Assembly: GCA_022457155.1 (NCBI GenBank)
Contig: JAJGOT010000039.1
Coordinates: forward strand, 1,063,501-1,127,500
DNA from: Cladopsammia gracilis
Lineage: Eukaryota > Cnidaria > Anthozoa > Scleractinia > Dendrophylliidae
DNA length: 64,000 nucleotides
Reading direction: 5' to 3'
Below are positions 10,438-21,460 of the stretch, piece by piece. Position numbers and translations under genes: made by a program. The notes under the pieces are model-generated. The model did no database searches and had not been told where the DNA came from. It saw only the letters and a list, made by a program, of their open reading frames with translations. Position 1 is the first letter of the stretch. Each line of letters begins with the position of its first letter.

Positions 10438-10848
10438 TCAACAGGCTTGCCGGGCTGAAGTCGACAAGTCGTGGAGGTTTTGAACTGAGGTGTTTAATGA
10501 CCATCCGGTAGGCATTATGATGTCAAGCTCGTCAATGGGTACTGAAAATCTTACATTCCCGACAATTTGCAAAAGATTTGGCGCGGAAGGTAGCCTACTG
10601 AACAGCTCCCTAAAAGTCCCGACATCCAGCGGCATGGTAACGGAGATGCGCCTCACTATGCTGGTTTTAGGCGGCTTCTTCATGTTGCGTTTTTCAGAGT
10701 TTTGTTTAAGACGTTCATTTGTGTTTTCTTCGTCCACCCAGCTGTCGTATTTCTTTCCATAGCCACGCCAGCGAACGAGAAATTGAACACGACCATTAGC
10801 ATCTGTGCGTTTGTCGAGCACTTTGGATACTTCGTAGAACTTACTCAT
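10438..10848 (-). CDS. Small chromodomain protein
   Basis: An intronless 136-residue frame from ATG at 10848. Residues 3-48 are a chromodomain: FYEVSKVLDKRTDANGRV, then FLVRWRGYGKKYDSWVDEEN, with the aromatic positions (Y, W, and Y/W later) that form a methyl-lysine cage. A basic stretch (KRNMKKPPKTS) follows. The remaining 75 residues resemble nothing I know. The wording FLVRWRGY..YDSWV is close to chromodomains at the C-terminus of Polinton/Maverick and Ty3 integrases, so it may be a piece of a mobile element rather than a host gene. No integrase catalytic domain is visible upstream (10849-11200 on this strand). Complete domain, uncertain gene. Confidence 0.6.
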   Translation of the reverse strand: MSKFYEVSKVLDKRTDANGRVQFLVRWRGYGKKYDSWVDEENTNERLKQNSEKRNMKKPPKTSIVRRISVTMPLDVGTFRELFSRLPSAPNLLQIVGNVRFSVPIDELDIIMPTGWSLNTSVQNLHDLSTSARQAC

Positions 10849-10982
10849 TTTCTCCGCTATGACTCAATTATAGGTTGTAAAAAGTGATTCAATGACTTTG
10901 TTTGAAACTCTTTATACGCAAGCGTTGCATGATTTATTCATGTTCTATTGATGCTATCGAAAAAAGCCCTTACCCTAATGAG

Positions 10983-11047
10983 TTCATTCAGAGGGCGGCG
11001 TCGTTTTGCTTTTTTCAAGAGTAGAACGACGCCGCCCTCTGAATGAA
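10983..11047. repeat. 23 bp inverted repeat, GC-rich
   Basis: Arms 10983-11005 and 11025-11047 are perfect reverse complements (TTCATTCAGAGGGCGGCGTC...), separated by 19 bp. The right arm is the start of the tandem repeat that follows. Confidence 0.85.
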
Positions 11048-11433
11048 AAGATATTAAAAAATTTGAAGCGTGCGCTATATAATTAGGTCAGAGAAAGAGA
11101 GAAGGTAAACGCGCATTAAAAAAATCAAGTAAGATGTCCTTTAGAAATGCGAAAGCAGTATCGCAAAATCACACCCTAACAAAATATTAATAGGCATGTT
11201 TTTGACGCCGCCCTCTGAATGAAAAGATATTAAAAAAATTTTGAAGCGTGCGCTATATAATTTGGTCAAGGCAAACTTAAGAGAAATTCACGTTATTTAA
11301 AATCACACGGCGAGAGAAGGTACACGCGCATTTTAAAAAAATAAATCAAGTAAGATGTCTTTTAAAAATGCGAAAGCAGTATCGCTGAGAAAAAAATCAC
11401 ACCCAACAAAATAACAATAGGCATGTTTTTGAC
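11028..11433 (+). repeat. Tandem duplication, about 180-230 bp unit
   Basis: Unit 1 (11028-11203) and unit 2 (11204 to about 11433) share long stretches, including GACGCCGCCCTCTGAATGAA and GCGAAAGCAGTATCGC. Unit 2 has small insertions. Both include the arm of the 23 bp inverted repeat, so this may be a piece of a mobile-element end. Confidence 0.75.
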
Positions 11434-14400
11434 AGCAACCGCCGCATAAAGAGTAAGCTCTCTTTTCACGACATTTTTGATAACTCTACACAAATAATGA
11501 GAACTGGCTAGAGACGATTTAAATTCGATTGAAAAATTCAGCGAATACAGTCATTTTAGTAAAGCAATGAGCAAAGCGTGGGTGCGCGCGACAGGGAATC
11601 GCACTGCGCGGAAATTAAACAGAGGTTTTATGTAGCGGACTCCAGATATGAGCTAAAAAAACCATTCTGATCCTATGTTAAAAAAATATCTCGACATGTT
11701 TTCGCGTTGATTAGTTTTTCGGTTGTGTTTCTTTTTTTAGTGTTTTTATTTTACTGTTGGCTCTGGATTAAGGGGAAGCAAGGAGAGAGGATAAGAAGGG
11801 GAGCCGCCGACTGTGAATGTACAGCTGAGAGACTGCTAGGACCACTTCCCCTTTTTCCTGACCAGTGACTTTGTTTAGAGTTTTAAGTTTTGTTCAGTTA
11901 TCACTTAGAATGTCTTTTATTTGTTTTCCGATATTTGCCAAATCCGCTGTAAATTTTGCTTTTTTGTTATTTCTGCGGCAGCAGAACAATAAAATCACTG
12001 AAATGGAAAAAGTTGCTAACTCATTCAATCCTTCGATTACCTACGCTTTCCGACTGAGTGCGTTGTTCCAAACCGTAGATTTCAAGTACATGTACTCAGC
12101 AAATCAACAAGCAAATTAGACTGCGTGCAGTCCTTAATTTTCTTTCAATTAGATGACCTCGTTCCTCGCGGTTTAGCCGCTCGTTCGCTCGCGCGCTCGC
12201 ACACTCGACTATGCTGAATAACTGAAAGAAAAATAAGAGACTGCTTGCAGCTAACCTCTTTGGCAATCACTAAGTAATTGCTAGATAAACTGAAGTGCAC
12301 TGCTAGTCTGTTTACAATGTCGATGAAGCCATTTTGCGAACGATAAGTGCGAGGTTTGTCCCGGGTTTGTCATATGCGCTCGGTCGATGATGACAATGTA
12401 GCCAGGGCAAGTGACTCACCCACCCCCTGTCGGTTCCTGTCCTCGTTAAATGTTTCCCCCACTAGACCTCCGTCATCGACAATATGCCGATTGGTCGCGA
12501 TTAAAGGCCGAACGCTATTTCACAATACCCCATTGAAAAAGTCGGCTATTGAAATATAAAACAAAAGAAACAAAAGCGGCATTGTTTTTAAAAATTCAAA
12601 CCATAACAATAGACAAAGTTTGATATGTTCTTTGGTTCTTTCTTTTGCTTCCCAAATAAACACACGGAGAGATTTTGCGGTATGTATTTCATGGCTGAAA
12701 GCCATATAGTCGTCTACATAAACTAAAATATGCGTGCATAAATTTGCATGCGCTAACGTGACACGAAAAAAAGAAGAGCCGGATTAAATTTTACAACTCG
12801 TGTGCTTCGCCACGAGTAATAATCAATTTCATAAAAAAAAATTAAAACCAAACGACAAGAAAGAAACCTTCATTAGATAATTGCTTAAAAAGGTGAAAGA
12901 GAAATGGACTTTCTCTTAAAGCTTTTAAGTCAGTACTTTCAGTTCGGGACTCTCATCCCCTCAGTCCCCTGGTCCTTTTAGCTTAATGAATTAGCTCTCG
13001 AAAGAAGTGTCTTTTCCCGTTTTTTTGTTGTTGTTTGATTTTTTTTCACCATTTGCAGCTAAGGGCTCACGTGAAAATGTCTGGTTTTATTTTGGTACAT
13101 TCTACATCTCGTTTTTTTAGCTTGTTATTTATCATCCTTTTGTATCAATGTTGCCGCTATAATCTGTGATCAAAGTACCTAATGTGGCATTTACAGTATT
13201 ACGTTTTAACGCTGGTATTTCTCAATTCATCGCTCAATCCTCTGATTTACAGTTGGAAGATGAGACACATTCGACACGCTGTTATGGTTATACTGCGAAA
13301 CATTCTCCCAGGTCACCACTGATGAGAGCTGCTGAGAATCAGGCTCACTTTTTACTGAGAGAGGCAACTAAGCAATCAAGCAAAAATAAGGGGACATCTG
13401 TTTTACACGACGTCTAAAAAGAACTAATTCTTTTTAGTCCAACCAACATCCTAACTTTCCCTCTCTGTTCCCTTATTTTCTCTTGGCAATGCATTGGAAA
13501 ATTCGATAGTTGATCTGAGTGTGAAGGCCGTATATTAGGAAATATTGCTCAAGACTTTATTTGCACTATTATAAACTGAACCGAAGGCGAGGTCCATAAA
13601 GTTATAATTTGGCTGTTTTGATCCTTGCAAGTGGAACCCCCTGTGAAAACAACTGTTTAGCAGTTTGTAGTATATTTTTTTTAACAGCCTCTTTTACTGT
13701 TGAATTGTTGCCTCAGCAGCAAATTCCAAATTGTAAAACAAAATTACAGAAGTCATCTAGTAGTTTAAATCATTCAAAGGTATGCGTCTTTTAAAAGTTA
13801 AGGCGGTTGGTTATCAGCTAGGGACATACCTTTACCAAAAATAAACCTGGTTAGATGACAAAATTTGCTTATAATATTTATTTGTAAAATGCATCAACCA
13901 AAAGGTGAATAAAATATTGGTAGGAATCTGAATGATGACAGTTCAGTTGAACAAATCATGTCAACAGAGTTTGGATATAAAATGTAATTCTACATATGTG
14001 TGGTGCATTACAATAGACCTGTTTACAGTAGCGAGTAAGGGTAATTTAATTACGTACATTTAATTGTGCTTTTAGCTTTCAGCTTTATTATATAATTACA
14101 TTATATCGCTATTCAGTTCACTCCCAAAAGTGCTAAAAAACAAAACTCAAGCAAATCCCCAGTTTGGTTTTGTAAAATATTTTAAAAAAATGGTAACATG
14201 CAAAAGTACTACCGAAGAGGTATCATTTAAATGGCCATACTACGGGATTTCGTTAACAGACTCAAAAGTTAGAACTGCACAACATGTCTCCATAATTGAC
14301 TCTGGGGGTTAAAAGGGCTATATGCAACCAACTTCAGGGCGTGGCCACGGTGAAGATGGCGGCTCACCAGAACTTACAGGAGAACACGCTTACGGAAGAC

Positions 14401-14700
14401 TGTAAATACAGCGTTTGACTGAGAAATGTTTCAAACGGGTTTTCATAAAGATAGCGGCTGAAAGGAGATAGCCACTTATAAGAGTGGTCGCTTAGAAAAA
14501 GTCAAACTGATTCTGTTATCTCGTAATAATTCCACACCTCCGAGAGGTATTGGCTAACGATCAATATTGTTCAAAGAAACGATCATAATGAAAAATCCTT
14601 GGTGACTCAGCCATTCATGGTTTTATGATTTCAAAAGAGAGTGAGTAGCAATTGCTTTGTATCATCGTTAACCTAATCAAAATGAAGATGTACAGGCTGT
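11434..14700. other. Long stretch with no supported gene
   Basis: It contains only short open frames (for example plus-strand 11865-12119 and 13166-13417) without recognisable domains or clear splice context. A GC-rich CGCTCG-repeat patch lies near 12170-12210. I see no array or inverted repeat of note. Confidence 0.45.
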
Positions 14701-14715
14701 AGTTGCTTTTTTTAC

Positions 14716-14834
14716 TTCAAAAATGGTAAAATCTGCTCATCAAAGGACTTCTGTGAAAACTGCAGGTGATCTCCAATGGCAGAGAGAAAATGCAGCTCCT
14801 TGTCTTTGTCCATTTGTTGCAGTCCCAGCAAGTC
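14716..14834 (-). CDS. Possible isolated exon of an unknown protein
   Basis: On the minus strand a good acceptor (CTTTTCTTGTTACAG) is followed at 14834 by an open stretch reading DLLGLQQMDKDKELHF and ending QILPFLK. It is followed either by a GTAAAA donor (exon end 14716) or by an in-frame TAA at 14712-14714. The amphipathic, charged character looks coding, and its codon use differs from the T-rich surroundings. I do not recognise the protein and see no partner exons nearby, so it could be part of a gene with long introns or a relic. Confidence 0.35.
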
Positions 14835-15064
14835 CTGTAACAAGAAAAGCATGCAAGTCAAGTAATTGCTTAGATTCTTTAGGCCAATCCATATAGTACT
14901 GTAAGTACAATACTTCCTCAAACAAGCAAACTGTTCAAATTGTTAGAAAATAGTTTTCCTTGGTAAAAACCGTCGAGTTGATTTAACATTCTCTTTCCTC
15001 AAGCAAAAATCGTCAAGACGGACACACTTACTTAACATCTTGGAAGATAAACAGTTGAGATATA

Positions 15065-15065
<1 letters not shown>

Positions 15066-15101
<36 letters not shown>
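15066..15101 (+). repeat. (ATT)n microsatellite
   Basis: About twelve uninterrupted ATT units. Confidence 0.95.
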
Positions 15102-15102
<1 letters not shown>

Positions 15103-15244
15103 TGTAATTAAGAGGAAAATGGTTAACCACAAAAATAATGTCTGTTGGGATCTGTGACTATGTTAGCACCTTCATTACAAAATAGCCTAGCCACTGCTGC
15201 ATTTCTAAATGTTTATTCCAATCACAATGTATAGCAGATATGTG

Positions 15245-16239
15245 TTAAGGTGGTTCGATACAGTTTTCTGGAGACCATACCAACATTTTTCAATCGGCTT
15301 TTACGCGGCCTTCTCCAAGTGAGATCAACGTGAAATTTTCACCACTAACCGGTTTTGAATTGTAGTTTGGCAAGATATATTTTCTGGTAAAATCGATATT
15401 ACCATGACGACGATAAACAGGAAACTTAGAAATCAGTAAAAGTGAAATTTAGCGCGTTTAAGATTTCGCATTGAAAATCCCACAAAGGCATCTTAAAATA
15501 TGGTATATGGCATATTTATTTTGCAAAAATAAAAGAATTCTGTATGTTTGAATTAAAATAAATCGCAATAACATTTCAAACCTTACCATTTGTGTACTGG
15601 TATTAAATTGATCGAGAGATTAACACTGGTTTTGTGAAATTACTTAATGATAATGTCAAAAAGTAGCTTGATGTTATGTTTGTAAACTTTGAAAGTTTTG
15701 TTTACTTTCTCTTTTGCGATCTTGAGAACTACCTTTTTTCCTAACATCGCTTCATGTGCAATTTTTGGGTAATTTTAATGGCTTTCGCAAAAATCTGACA
15801 AACAATATTTTAAGTCCAAGGAAACTTTCTGTGGCAATTTAATGATAATTTGTGAGACCTATGAAATGTTTTGACCGCTTATATTTCAAACATGAAAAAC
15901 ACATGTTAAAAAATGTATTTGCGATTTATTCAAAATCGAACAGTTTAATTTGTTTGAAATTTTCCCATTTTGTGTGCAACGATGTGTAGATTATTGCGCA
16001 TTTATTCGCTTGACAAAAATCAAAAGATATTTAGGAAAAACTGTTTTTCGCCATATTTGTTTACCGTTGCTATGGAAACGCTGATTTGCATAAAAAGCGC
16101 ATCATCCAAAACTTTCATCCAAGCCTAATATATATATCTGGTATGAAATTCAGATTTATTAAGCTAAAGTAACTTTATGTATAAGCGCATTCAAAAAGGG
16201 AAGTGTGGCCCAAAAAAAAACTGCTTCGAGCCACCTTAA
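15245..16239. mobile_element. TTAA-flanked inverted-repeat element, full copy
   Basis: It starts TTAAGGTGGTTCGATACAG and ends in the near reverse complement (CTGCTTCGAGCCACCTTAA). The ends give about 20 bp of terminal inverted repeat inside TTAA borders. TTAA target sites are the hallmark of piggyBac-type transposition. It has no coding capacity, so it would be non-autonomous. The interior is AT-rich. Confidence 0.65.
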
Positions 16240-16776
16240 AATCGAAAATTACCCAAAAATTGCACATGATGCGATGTTAGGAAAAAAGGTAGTTCTCAAG
16301 ATCGCAAAAGAGAAAGTGAACAAAACTTTCAAGGTTTACAAACATAACATCAAGCTACTTTTTGACATTACCATTAAGTAATTTCACAAAACCAGTGTTA
16401 ATCTCTCGATCAATTTAATACCAGAACACAAATAGTAAGGTTTGAAATGTTAATGCGATTTATTTTAATTCAAACATACAGAATTTTTTTATTCTTGCAA
16501 AATATATATGCCATATACCATATTTTAAGATGCCTATGTGGGATTTTCAATGCAAAATCTTAAACGCGCTAAATTTCACTTTTACTGATTTCTAAGTTTC
16601 TTGTTTATCGTCCTCATGGTAATATCGATTTTACCAGAAAATATGTCTTGCCAAACTTCAATTCAAAACCAGTTAGTGGTGAAAATTTCACGTTGATCTG
16701 ACTTGGAGAAGACCGCTTAAAAGCCGATTGAAAAATGTTGGTATGGTCTCCAGAAAACTGTATCGAACCACCTTAA
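16240..16776. mobile_element. Inverted half copy of the TTAA element
   Basis: This is the reverse complement of about 15249-15775 at high identity, ending GAACCACC-TTAA. With the neighbouring full copy it makes a large inverted repeat with arms of about 530 bp. The break in homology falls at the same place (GGGTAATTTT) as in the third copy at 39050. Confidence 0.75.
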
Positions 16777-17011
16777 ATAAACTTAATGGTCTCTGTGTAT
16801 GTACATGTACATGTAGTATGGATATTTTTTGTTGGACCATTGATTTGTCAGATTTAAAAGGGGCTATTTCGCCAGTCTTTACATGTATTGTCATAAGTAT
16901 TGAGTAACCGAAAGGCATACTGTACATGTATTATAATTCATGAATGGAAACCTTAAAATAATGGCCCAGTTTGATTCAAAATTAAATTACTCTACTCCAG
17001 TTTGTTCAAAA

Positions 17012-17031
17012 GGTGGATAGCGCTATCCACC
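17012..17031. repeat. Perfect 20 bp palindrome
   Basis: GGTGGATAGCGCTATCCACC, followed by related phrases (ATAAATCACTATCCA). It is probably the core of a small dispersed repeat. Confidence 0.8.
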
Positions 17032-17074
17032 GGATAAATCACTATCCAATGGGTAAGTATTACAGCGGTTACCA

Positions 17075-17696
17075 TTAAGGTGGCTCCATATAGTTTTTTT
17101 GGCGCGCAAGGCATGGGCACGAAAATGGCGCGAGCGCGTGTTAGTTTATTTTAATGAAGTCCAAAAATAAAGAGGTTTTTACGGCAGCTAAAACGTTAAT
17201 TGCGCGCGTTCCACACGGTAAATTGCCGAAAATTATGTACCGATTGTTTTATGGCTTTGTCATATGAGACTTACTGTATGTTTATACTGTTTCTCCAAAA
17301 ATGAGTAATCCAAGATGGACGACGGTAATTCACGAAAACACTGGAACAACTGTGTGAGCTGTCTCGGGTAAAATAAAAGATCATAGTGATGACGAAAAAT
17401 AAATATTCCATTTTACAAAATAATACACTCACCAGCCATGCTTGACCTTTGTTGTCCTTCGCGCGCCGTGATGCGATTTTGCCGAGTATTTTGTATTTTT
17501 TCGGTTTCTACTGTTGTGCCACAAAATTATGGTAATCATAAATTCATGGGCACTTAATATTTTATGATAATCATAATTCCGGCCTCGAGGATAAGTTGAC
17601 GAGACGCAATTTTAAAAAACCGTGGAGCTCTGGGGACGAGAATGCGTAAGCAGCTGAAATTGAAAAGCGCGCGCAAACTGTGTTCAGCCACCTTAA
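17075..17696. mobile_element. TTAA-flanked element, second family member
   Basis: It begins TTAAGGTGGCTCCATATAGT and ends with the inverted AGCCACCTTAA. The outer 11 bp are perfect; inside, the ends are only loosely similar. Length is about 620 bp with no coding region. Its ends match those of the 15.2 kb element, so the two are likely mobilised by the same enzyme. Confidence 0.6.
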
Positions 17697-18905
17697 CTCA
17701 TTGTCGTCCGTGACTTTCAACGTTTTTGAGTGATTTTCTGCATATAAACGATCCATAGGATTTCGTGACTCCATATTTAGGGTTACCATGGAAAGTGTTG
17801 CTGTTCTAAAAAACTGAAGGCTCGAGTTTTCTAGAAACGTCATTCTGATGTAGTGTTTTTGCTTCGTTCAGCTATAATAACGGCTTTAATACGGTTTGTA
17901 TGCGATTTTTGGTAAGTTTACAGCCATTTTTCATCTTTAGTAGCTGCCTGATGAGCATCATTAAGCGCGAAGGTAGTTCAGAGTCCACTTTCTCAATGAA
18001 GCGAGTAAGGTGATGTACTTCGTTTGTGAATTTGGCTTGTTGTTCGTAGAACTGGAAAAATGGCCGCTCCGAAACGAAGTAGCTTTGGGACTCCACTACT
18101 GATAAATTTCTTGACCTACCACTGCATATTTTGGAAGTTGCGACCACTAAAGAACACAACAAGCACGAAATTTCGGTGGTAGGTCGGAGTGGCTGTGGAC
18201 TTAGTATAAATATGAAATATGTGGGGGGAAGGAACGAACCCTGTCAAAAATTCTCGCTATTTCCCAGCATGCAGTGCGGTCGTGATGTTGAAAATCGAGG
18301 CAAGGCCAGGATGCACAAGAACGAGAGGTTGAAGCTCGGCCCGGGCAACGAATAAGAGCAAAAAAAAAATCACTTTTAAGGTAGGACTAGGACTGAATTT
18401 TGCTGTGAATGTTGACTTTTGGGTTTGCAACGATGATTTCAATAAAAAAAACTGAAGGCAAAAACGTGATTTTTGTTGTTTTTCTATGACGTTAAAAACG
18501 GACATTTTTGTTCTTCTCCGAATTCAAACGCTGATATTCTGCGAAAATCGCTGACTTTTTTGTGTTTATTGGGTGTCTCATTTTGAAGGACTTTCTAGTC
18601 AATGCTCGTAACTGCAATGTTCGCGCGATTGAGAAAGTTGCAATTTTTTAAAGCAGTGGAGACTTACCGGTCCTTTTGGACCGATTTTGGCCGGGACTGA
18701 CAAGAATGAGTTAAATGCGTATTTTAAATTGATTGGATCGATACAAAAAAGGCAAGTCAAAAGCCAAGTAATACCCAAATCCAGTCATTTAAGGTTTAAA
18801 CTTTCTCAGACGAAGTGAAGCTGAATGATTAGTACTCGTACCATAGAAAAGTCAGAAAATAGCGAGAAAAGCGAAGATCGATTTTGAACTAGAAATAATA
18901 TAAGG
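17697..18905. other. No supported gene
   Basis: Two minus-strand open stretches (around 17571-17843 and 17872-18162) have moderately coding-like composition, but I recognise no domain in them and no splice pattern joins them. Confidence 0.35.
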
Positions 18906-19036
18906 GGGTCCAAGGGGGGGGGGGGGGGGGGGGGCGGTGTTTTTTGAGGGGGGGTAATTTTTTTAAAACAAGCTCCATTTGGGGGAGGGGGGTTATTTTT
19001 TACCTTGCACGAGAAGTGAGGGGGGGGGGGGGGGTA
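18906..19036 (+). repeat. Clustered poly-G tracts
   Basis: Three G runs, the longest about 20 bases, separated by short T-rich spacers. The proline-rich frame on the opposite strand is a consequence of these runs. Confidence 0.85.
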
Positions 19037-19867
19037 AAATTTTAAGACATACAAAAGGTAGCAGCTACATGTATATAATAATTTTTGAAATAATGGCAAT
19101 CTAAAAACACATATGTTAAAAATATATAATATATTATATAAAATGTAATTGAAATGAATACAAATTTCGATGAGAAAATAGCCACTGGTGCGATCAGGGA
19201 GCTTTAGTAACCACGACGGCAACGCCAAAGAAAACGTCATTGAAAAAAGAACTTTTGCGCTCATTTAAGTAATGGTCCTAGTAAGAACTAGGCAACCTAA
19301 CGGCAAGCGATGCAGAAAGGTGTTAATTGTGATATTGTTGAAATCGTCCACCTCATTGGCTAAAACGTGAAAATCTACCATCTCTTAACCAGGTAGTGCA
19401 TTTATTTCTCTCTAGTTTAGTAATTGGTTCCTTTTTAGTGAAAACTATTCTGAGTTTTAATACAACCAAAATTCTATGGGGAAACATGTAAAATTAGAAG
19501 CCTTGGCCATTGTTTTGGGTTTTTTCTGTGTGTACCGGAGCACAGATGACGTAAAACAAGAGGAACAAAGAACGATAATAATACAAATGCAAAACAAGAC
19601 CAAAAATGCAATACCTCACAAACAATAGAAGACAATGAGTACCTGTACGTGCAGAAAGACCCTTGTTTTGGAGTTTCACGATTGGATGAAATCTTGTAGC
19701 ACAAAAGAAGCATCACTTTAAAATAAAGTTCCAGTACATTTTATTTAATAAACATGTTGTCCATAGATTGATGCATTTTCAGTAAAAACACCTAAACAAT
19801 CTTATGTGGGGAAAGCGAAATGCCGCGAAACAATAGAGCATTGCCTAGTTCTTACACGCATTGTTAC
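19037..19867. other. No supported gene
   Basis: AT-rich. It contains a diverged fragment (GGCAACGCCAAAGAAAACG near 19218) related to the tandem duplication at 20 kb. Confidence 0.4.
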
Positions 19868-19993
19868 TTAGGCCCAGTTCAAACGTCGAACTTCACATGT
19901 GCCGAACCTAATGCAAATTAGCAAGAACAATAGATTTTGCTAATTTGCATTAGGTTCGGCACATGTGAAGTTCGACGTTTGAACTGGGCCTTA
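19868..19993. mobile_element. Near-perfect palindromic MITE
   Basis: Arms of about 55 bp (19869-19924 and 19937-19992) are perfect reverse complements, beginning TTAGGCCCAGTTCAAACGTC, around a 12 bp centre. The flanks are TTA/TAA-like. The single strand would fold into one long hairpin. Confidence 0.85.
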
Positions 19994-20029
19994 AACTACT
20001 CTGAAACTGTTTAATTTGCCTAATGTTAC

Positions 20030-20525
20030 TGGAATTGTTCAAGAGCTGAATTGGTAGGGACGGCTTTCAAGTTCAAATAATAAAGCAAGGAAAATTGACC
20101 GTCGTGTTTTCGCGTTCTCTAAAAAACCCAAGACGTTGTTGTTTTGAAGGGAATGGCAAAGAAATGTATCAAATGTAAAACGCACGTGCAGAGGCATTGT
20201 TTTCGCTCATTAAACCTATTGTTTTGTGTTGCTCTCACGGCAACGCGAAAGAAAAAGTCATTGAATGAAAGAATTTGCGCTCATAACTACTTTGAAGTTG
20301 TTCCAAATTGTTTAATTTGCCTGATGTGACTGAATTGTCCAGGAGCTGAGTTCGTCGGTAGGGACGGATTTTAAGTTCAAATAAAGAAAGGAAAATTATT
20401 ATGATCATTTCACGTTGTTGTTTTGCAGGTAACGGCAAAGAAATGTATCAAATGTAAAACGCACGTGCAGAGGCATTGTTTTCGTTCATAAACCTGTTGT
20501 TTTGTGCCACTCTTGCTGCCATTGC
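20030..20525 (+). repeat. Tandem duplication, about 290 bp unit
   Basis: 20033-20243 and 20331-20521 share AGCTGA...GGTAGGGACGG and then GGCAAAGAAATGTATCAAAT with the sequence after it. Identity is high in the second half. No coding function is seen. Confidence 0.75.
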
Positions 20526-20538
20526 CGTCGTGTTTGCT

Positions 20539-20629
20539 AAAGCCTGGTTTCATATGATCGCAAGGGTCGTAACAATCGCAGCGATCGTCGATCGTTGCGA
20601 TCGTTTCGATTATATGGAAACCAGGCTTA
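20539..20629. mobile_element. MITE with AGCCTGGTTTC inverted ends
   Basis: The ends AGCCTGGTTTCATATGATCG (20541) and the near reverse complement TATATGGAAACCAGGCT (to 20627) enclose GATCGC-rich sequence. Length is about 90 bp. Confidence 0.7.
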
Positions 20630-20779
20630 AAGCTCCCTCATGAACCTGGTGCGACGGCGTGAAGAAGAGAGACCCTGGGAACGAGTTTGCTGGTAAACAC
20701 AGGACACTATTAAACGGTCAGTGGCGACTCCACAAATTCGTGAAAGTAGTAATAGCAAGTTCATTTGACGAATTGTACG

Positions 20780-20880
20780 TGAGGGGGGCGGGAGGGGGCG
20801 GGGGGGGGGTAAACTTTTCAAATTGTAATTGAAGCGGAGGGGGGTACAATTTTCATACACCTCCCGCCACCCCCCTAGGG
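20780..20880 (+). repeat. G-rich low-complexity patch
   Basis: G runs at 20783-20811 and 20836-20845, then a C-rich stretch near 20862-20876. Confidence 0.8.
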
Positions 20881-21139
20881 CGTAATTAACGATCGGTCCC
20901 TTATCCGTTGATCGCAAGTCACGCTCAAAATATTTTGCGGGAAAATTTGATAGCTACTTGTCAAACCTGTCACTCAAGGTCACCACACCGCACCAATCAG
21001 GAGCCCCGTTCGTGGACGAACGGGTTTTTCAAAATCGTGGGGTTTGCAGGCAAGCGTTCCCTCGCCTCCCCACTCCCCACTCCCAATTCGTTCTTACGGG
21101 AACGCTTGCTACGCAGGCTAAAAAAAGGTCTGAAGGGAG

Positions 21140-21460
21140 ATGAAAGATGAGAAGATTTTAAAGAAATACTCGGAACAATCTTCCGAGTTTACATCGCAGT
21201 TTAAGAGAGCTTACGATGCAGTAAAAGCTCTTAAAACTAAGGTCGACAAAGAAGGAGAGTTTGTCAAGCACAGTGAAGTGCCAGATTCAGCAGAAGATAT
21301 ATCTGATCTCTATTTTGTAAACGGAAGTCCAGAATTTAGAAACAAACTTTGTAGCTTTTTGGTGGATCTTGGAATTGCACAAATTGTGGTTGATATTTGT
21401 GTCAAGATAAAGACGGTGTATCCAGAGTGCTTCACCTGGGACAGAGAGAAGACAAACAAG
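21140..21460 (+). CDS. First exon of an unidentified protein
   Basis: From ATG at 21140 an open frame of 107 codons reads into a consensus donor (AAG/GTAAGA at 21461), phase 0. It starts MKDEKILKKYSEQSSEFTS and ends VYPECFTWDREKTNK. The predicted helices (YDAVKALKTKV, NKLCSFLVDLGIAQIVVDIC) would suit the N-terminal cap of an armadillo or other helical-repeat protein. It could therefore be the first exon of a second ARM-TIR gene like that at 6.2-8.3 kb; this is a guess from style, not a match. No second exon is visible before the LINE at 22.4 kb or in the next few kilobases. Confidence 0.5.

Noticed and set aside
18806..19264. Proline-rich minus-strand protein
   Set aside because: The proline runs come from poly-G tracts on the plus strand and there is no other coding feature.
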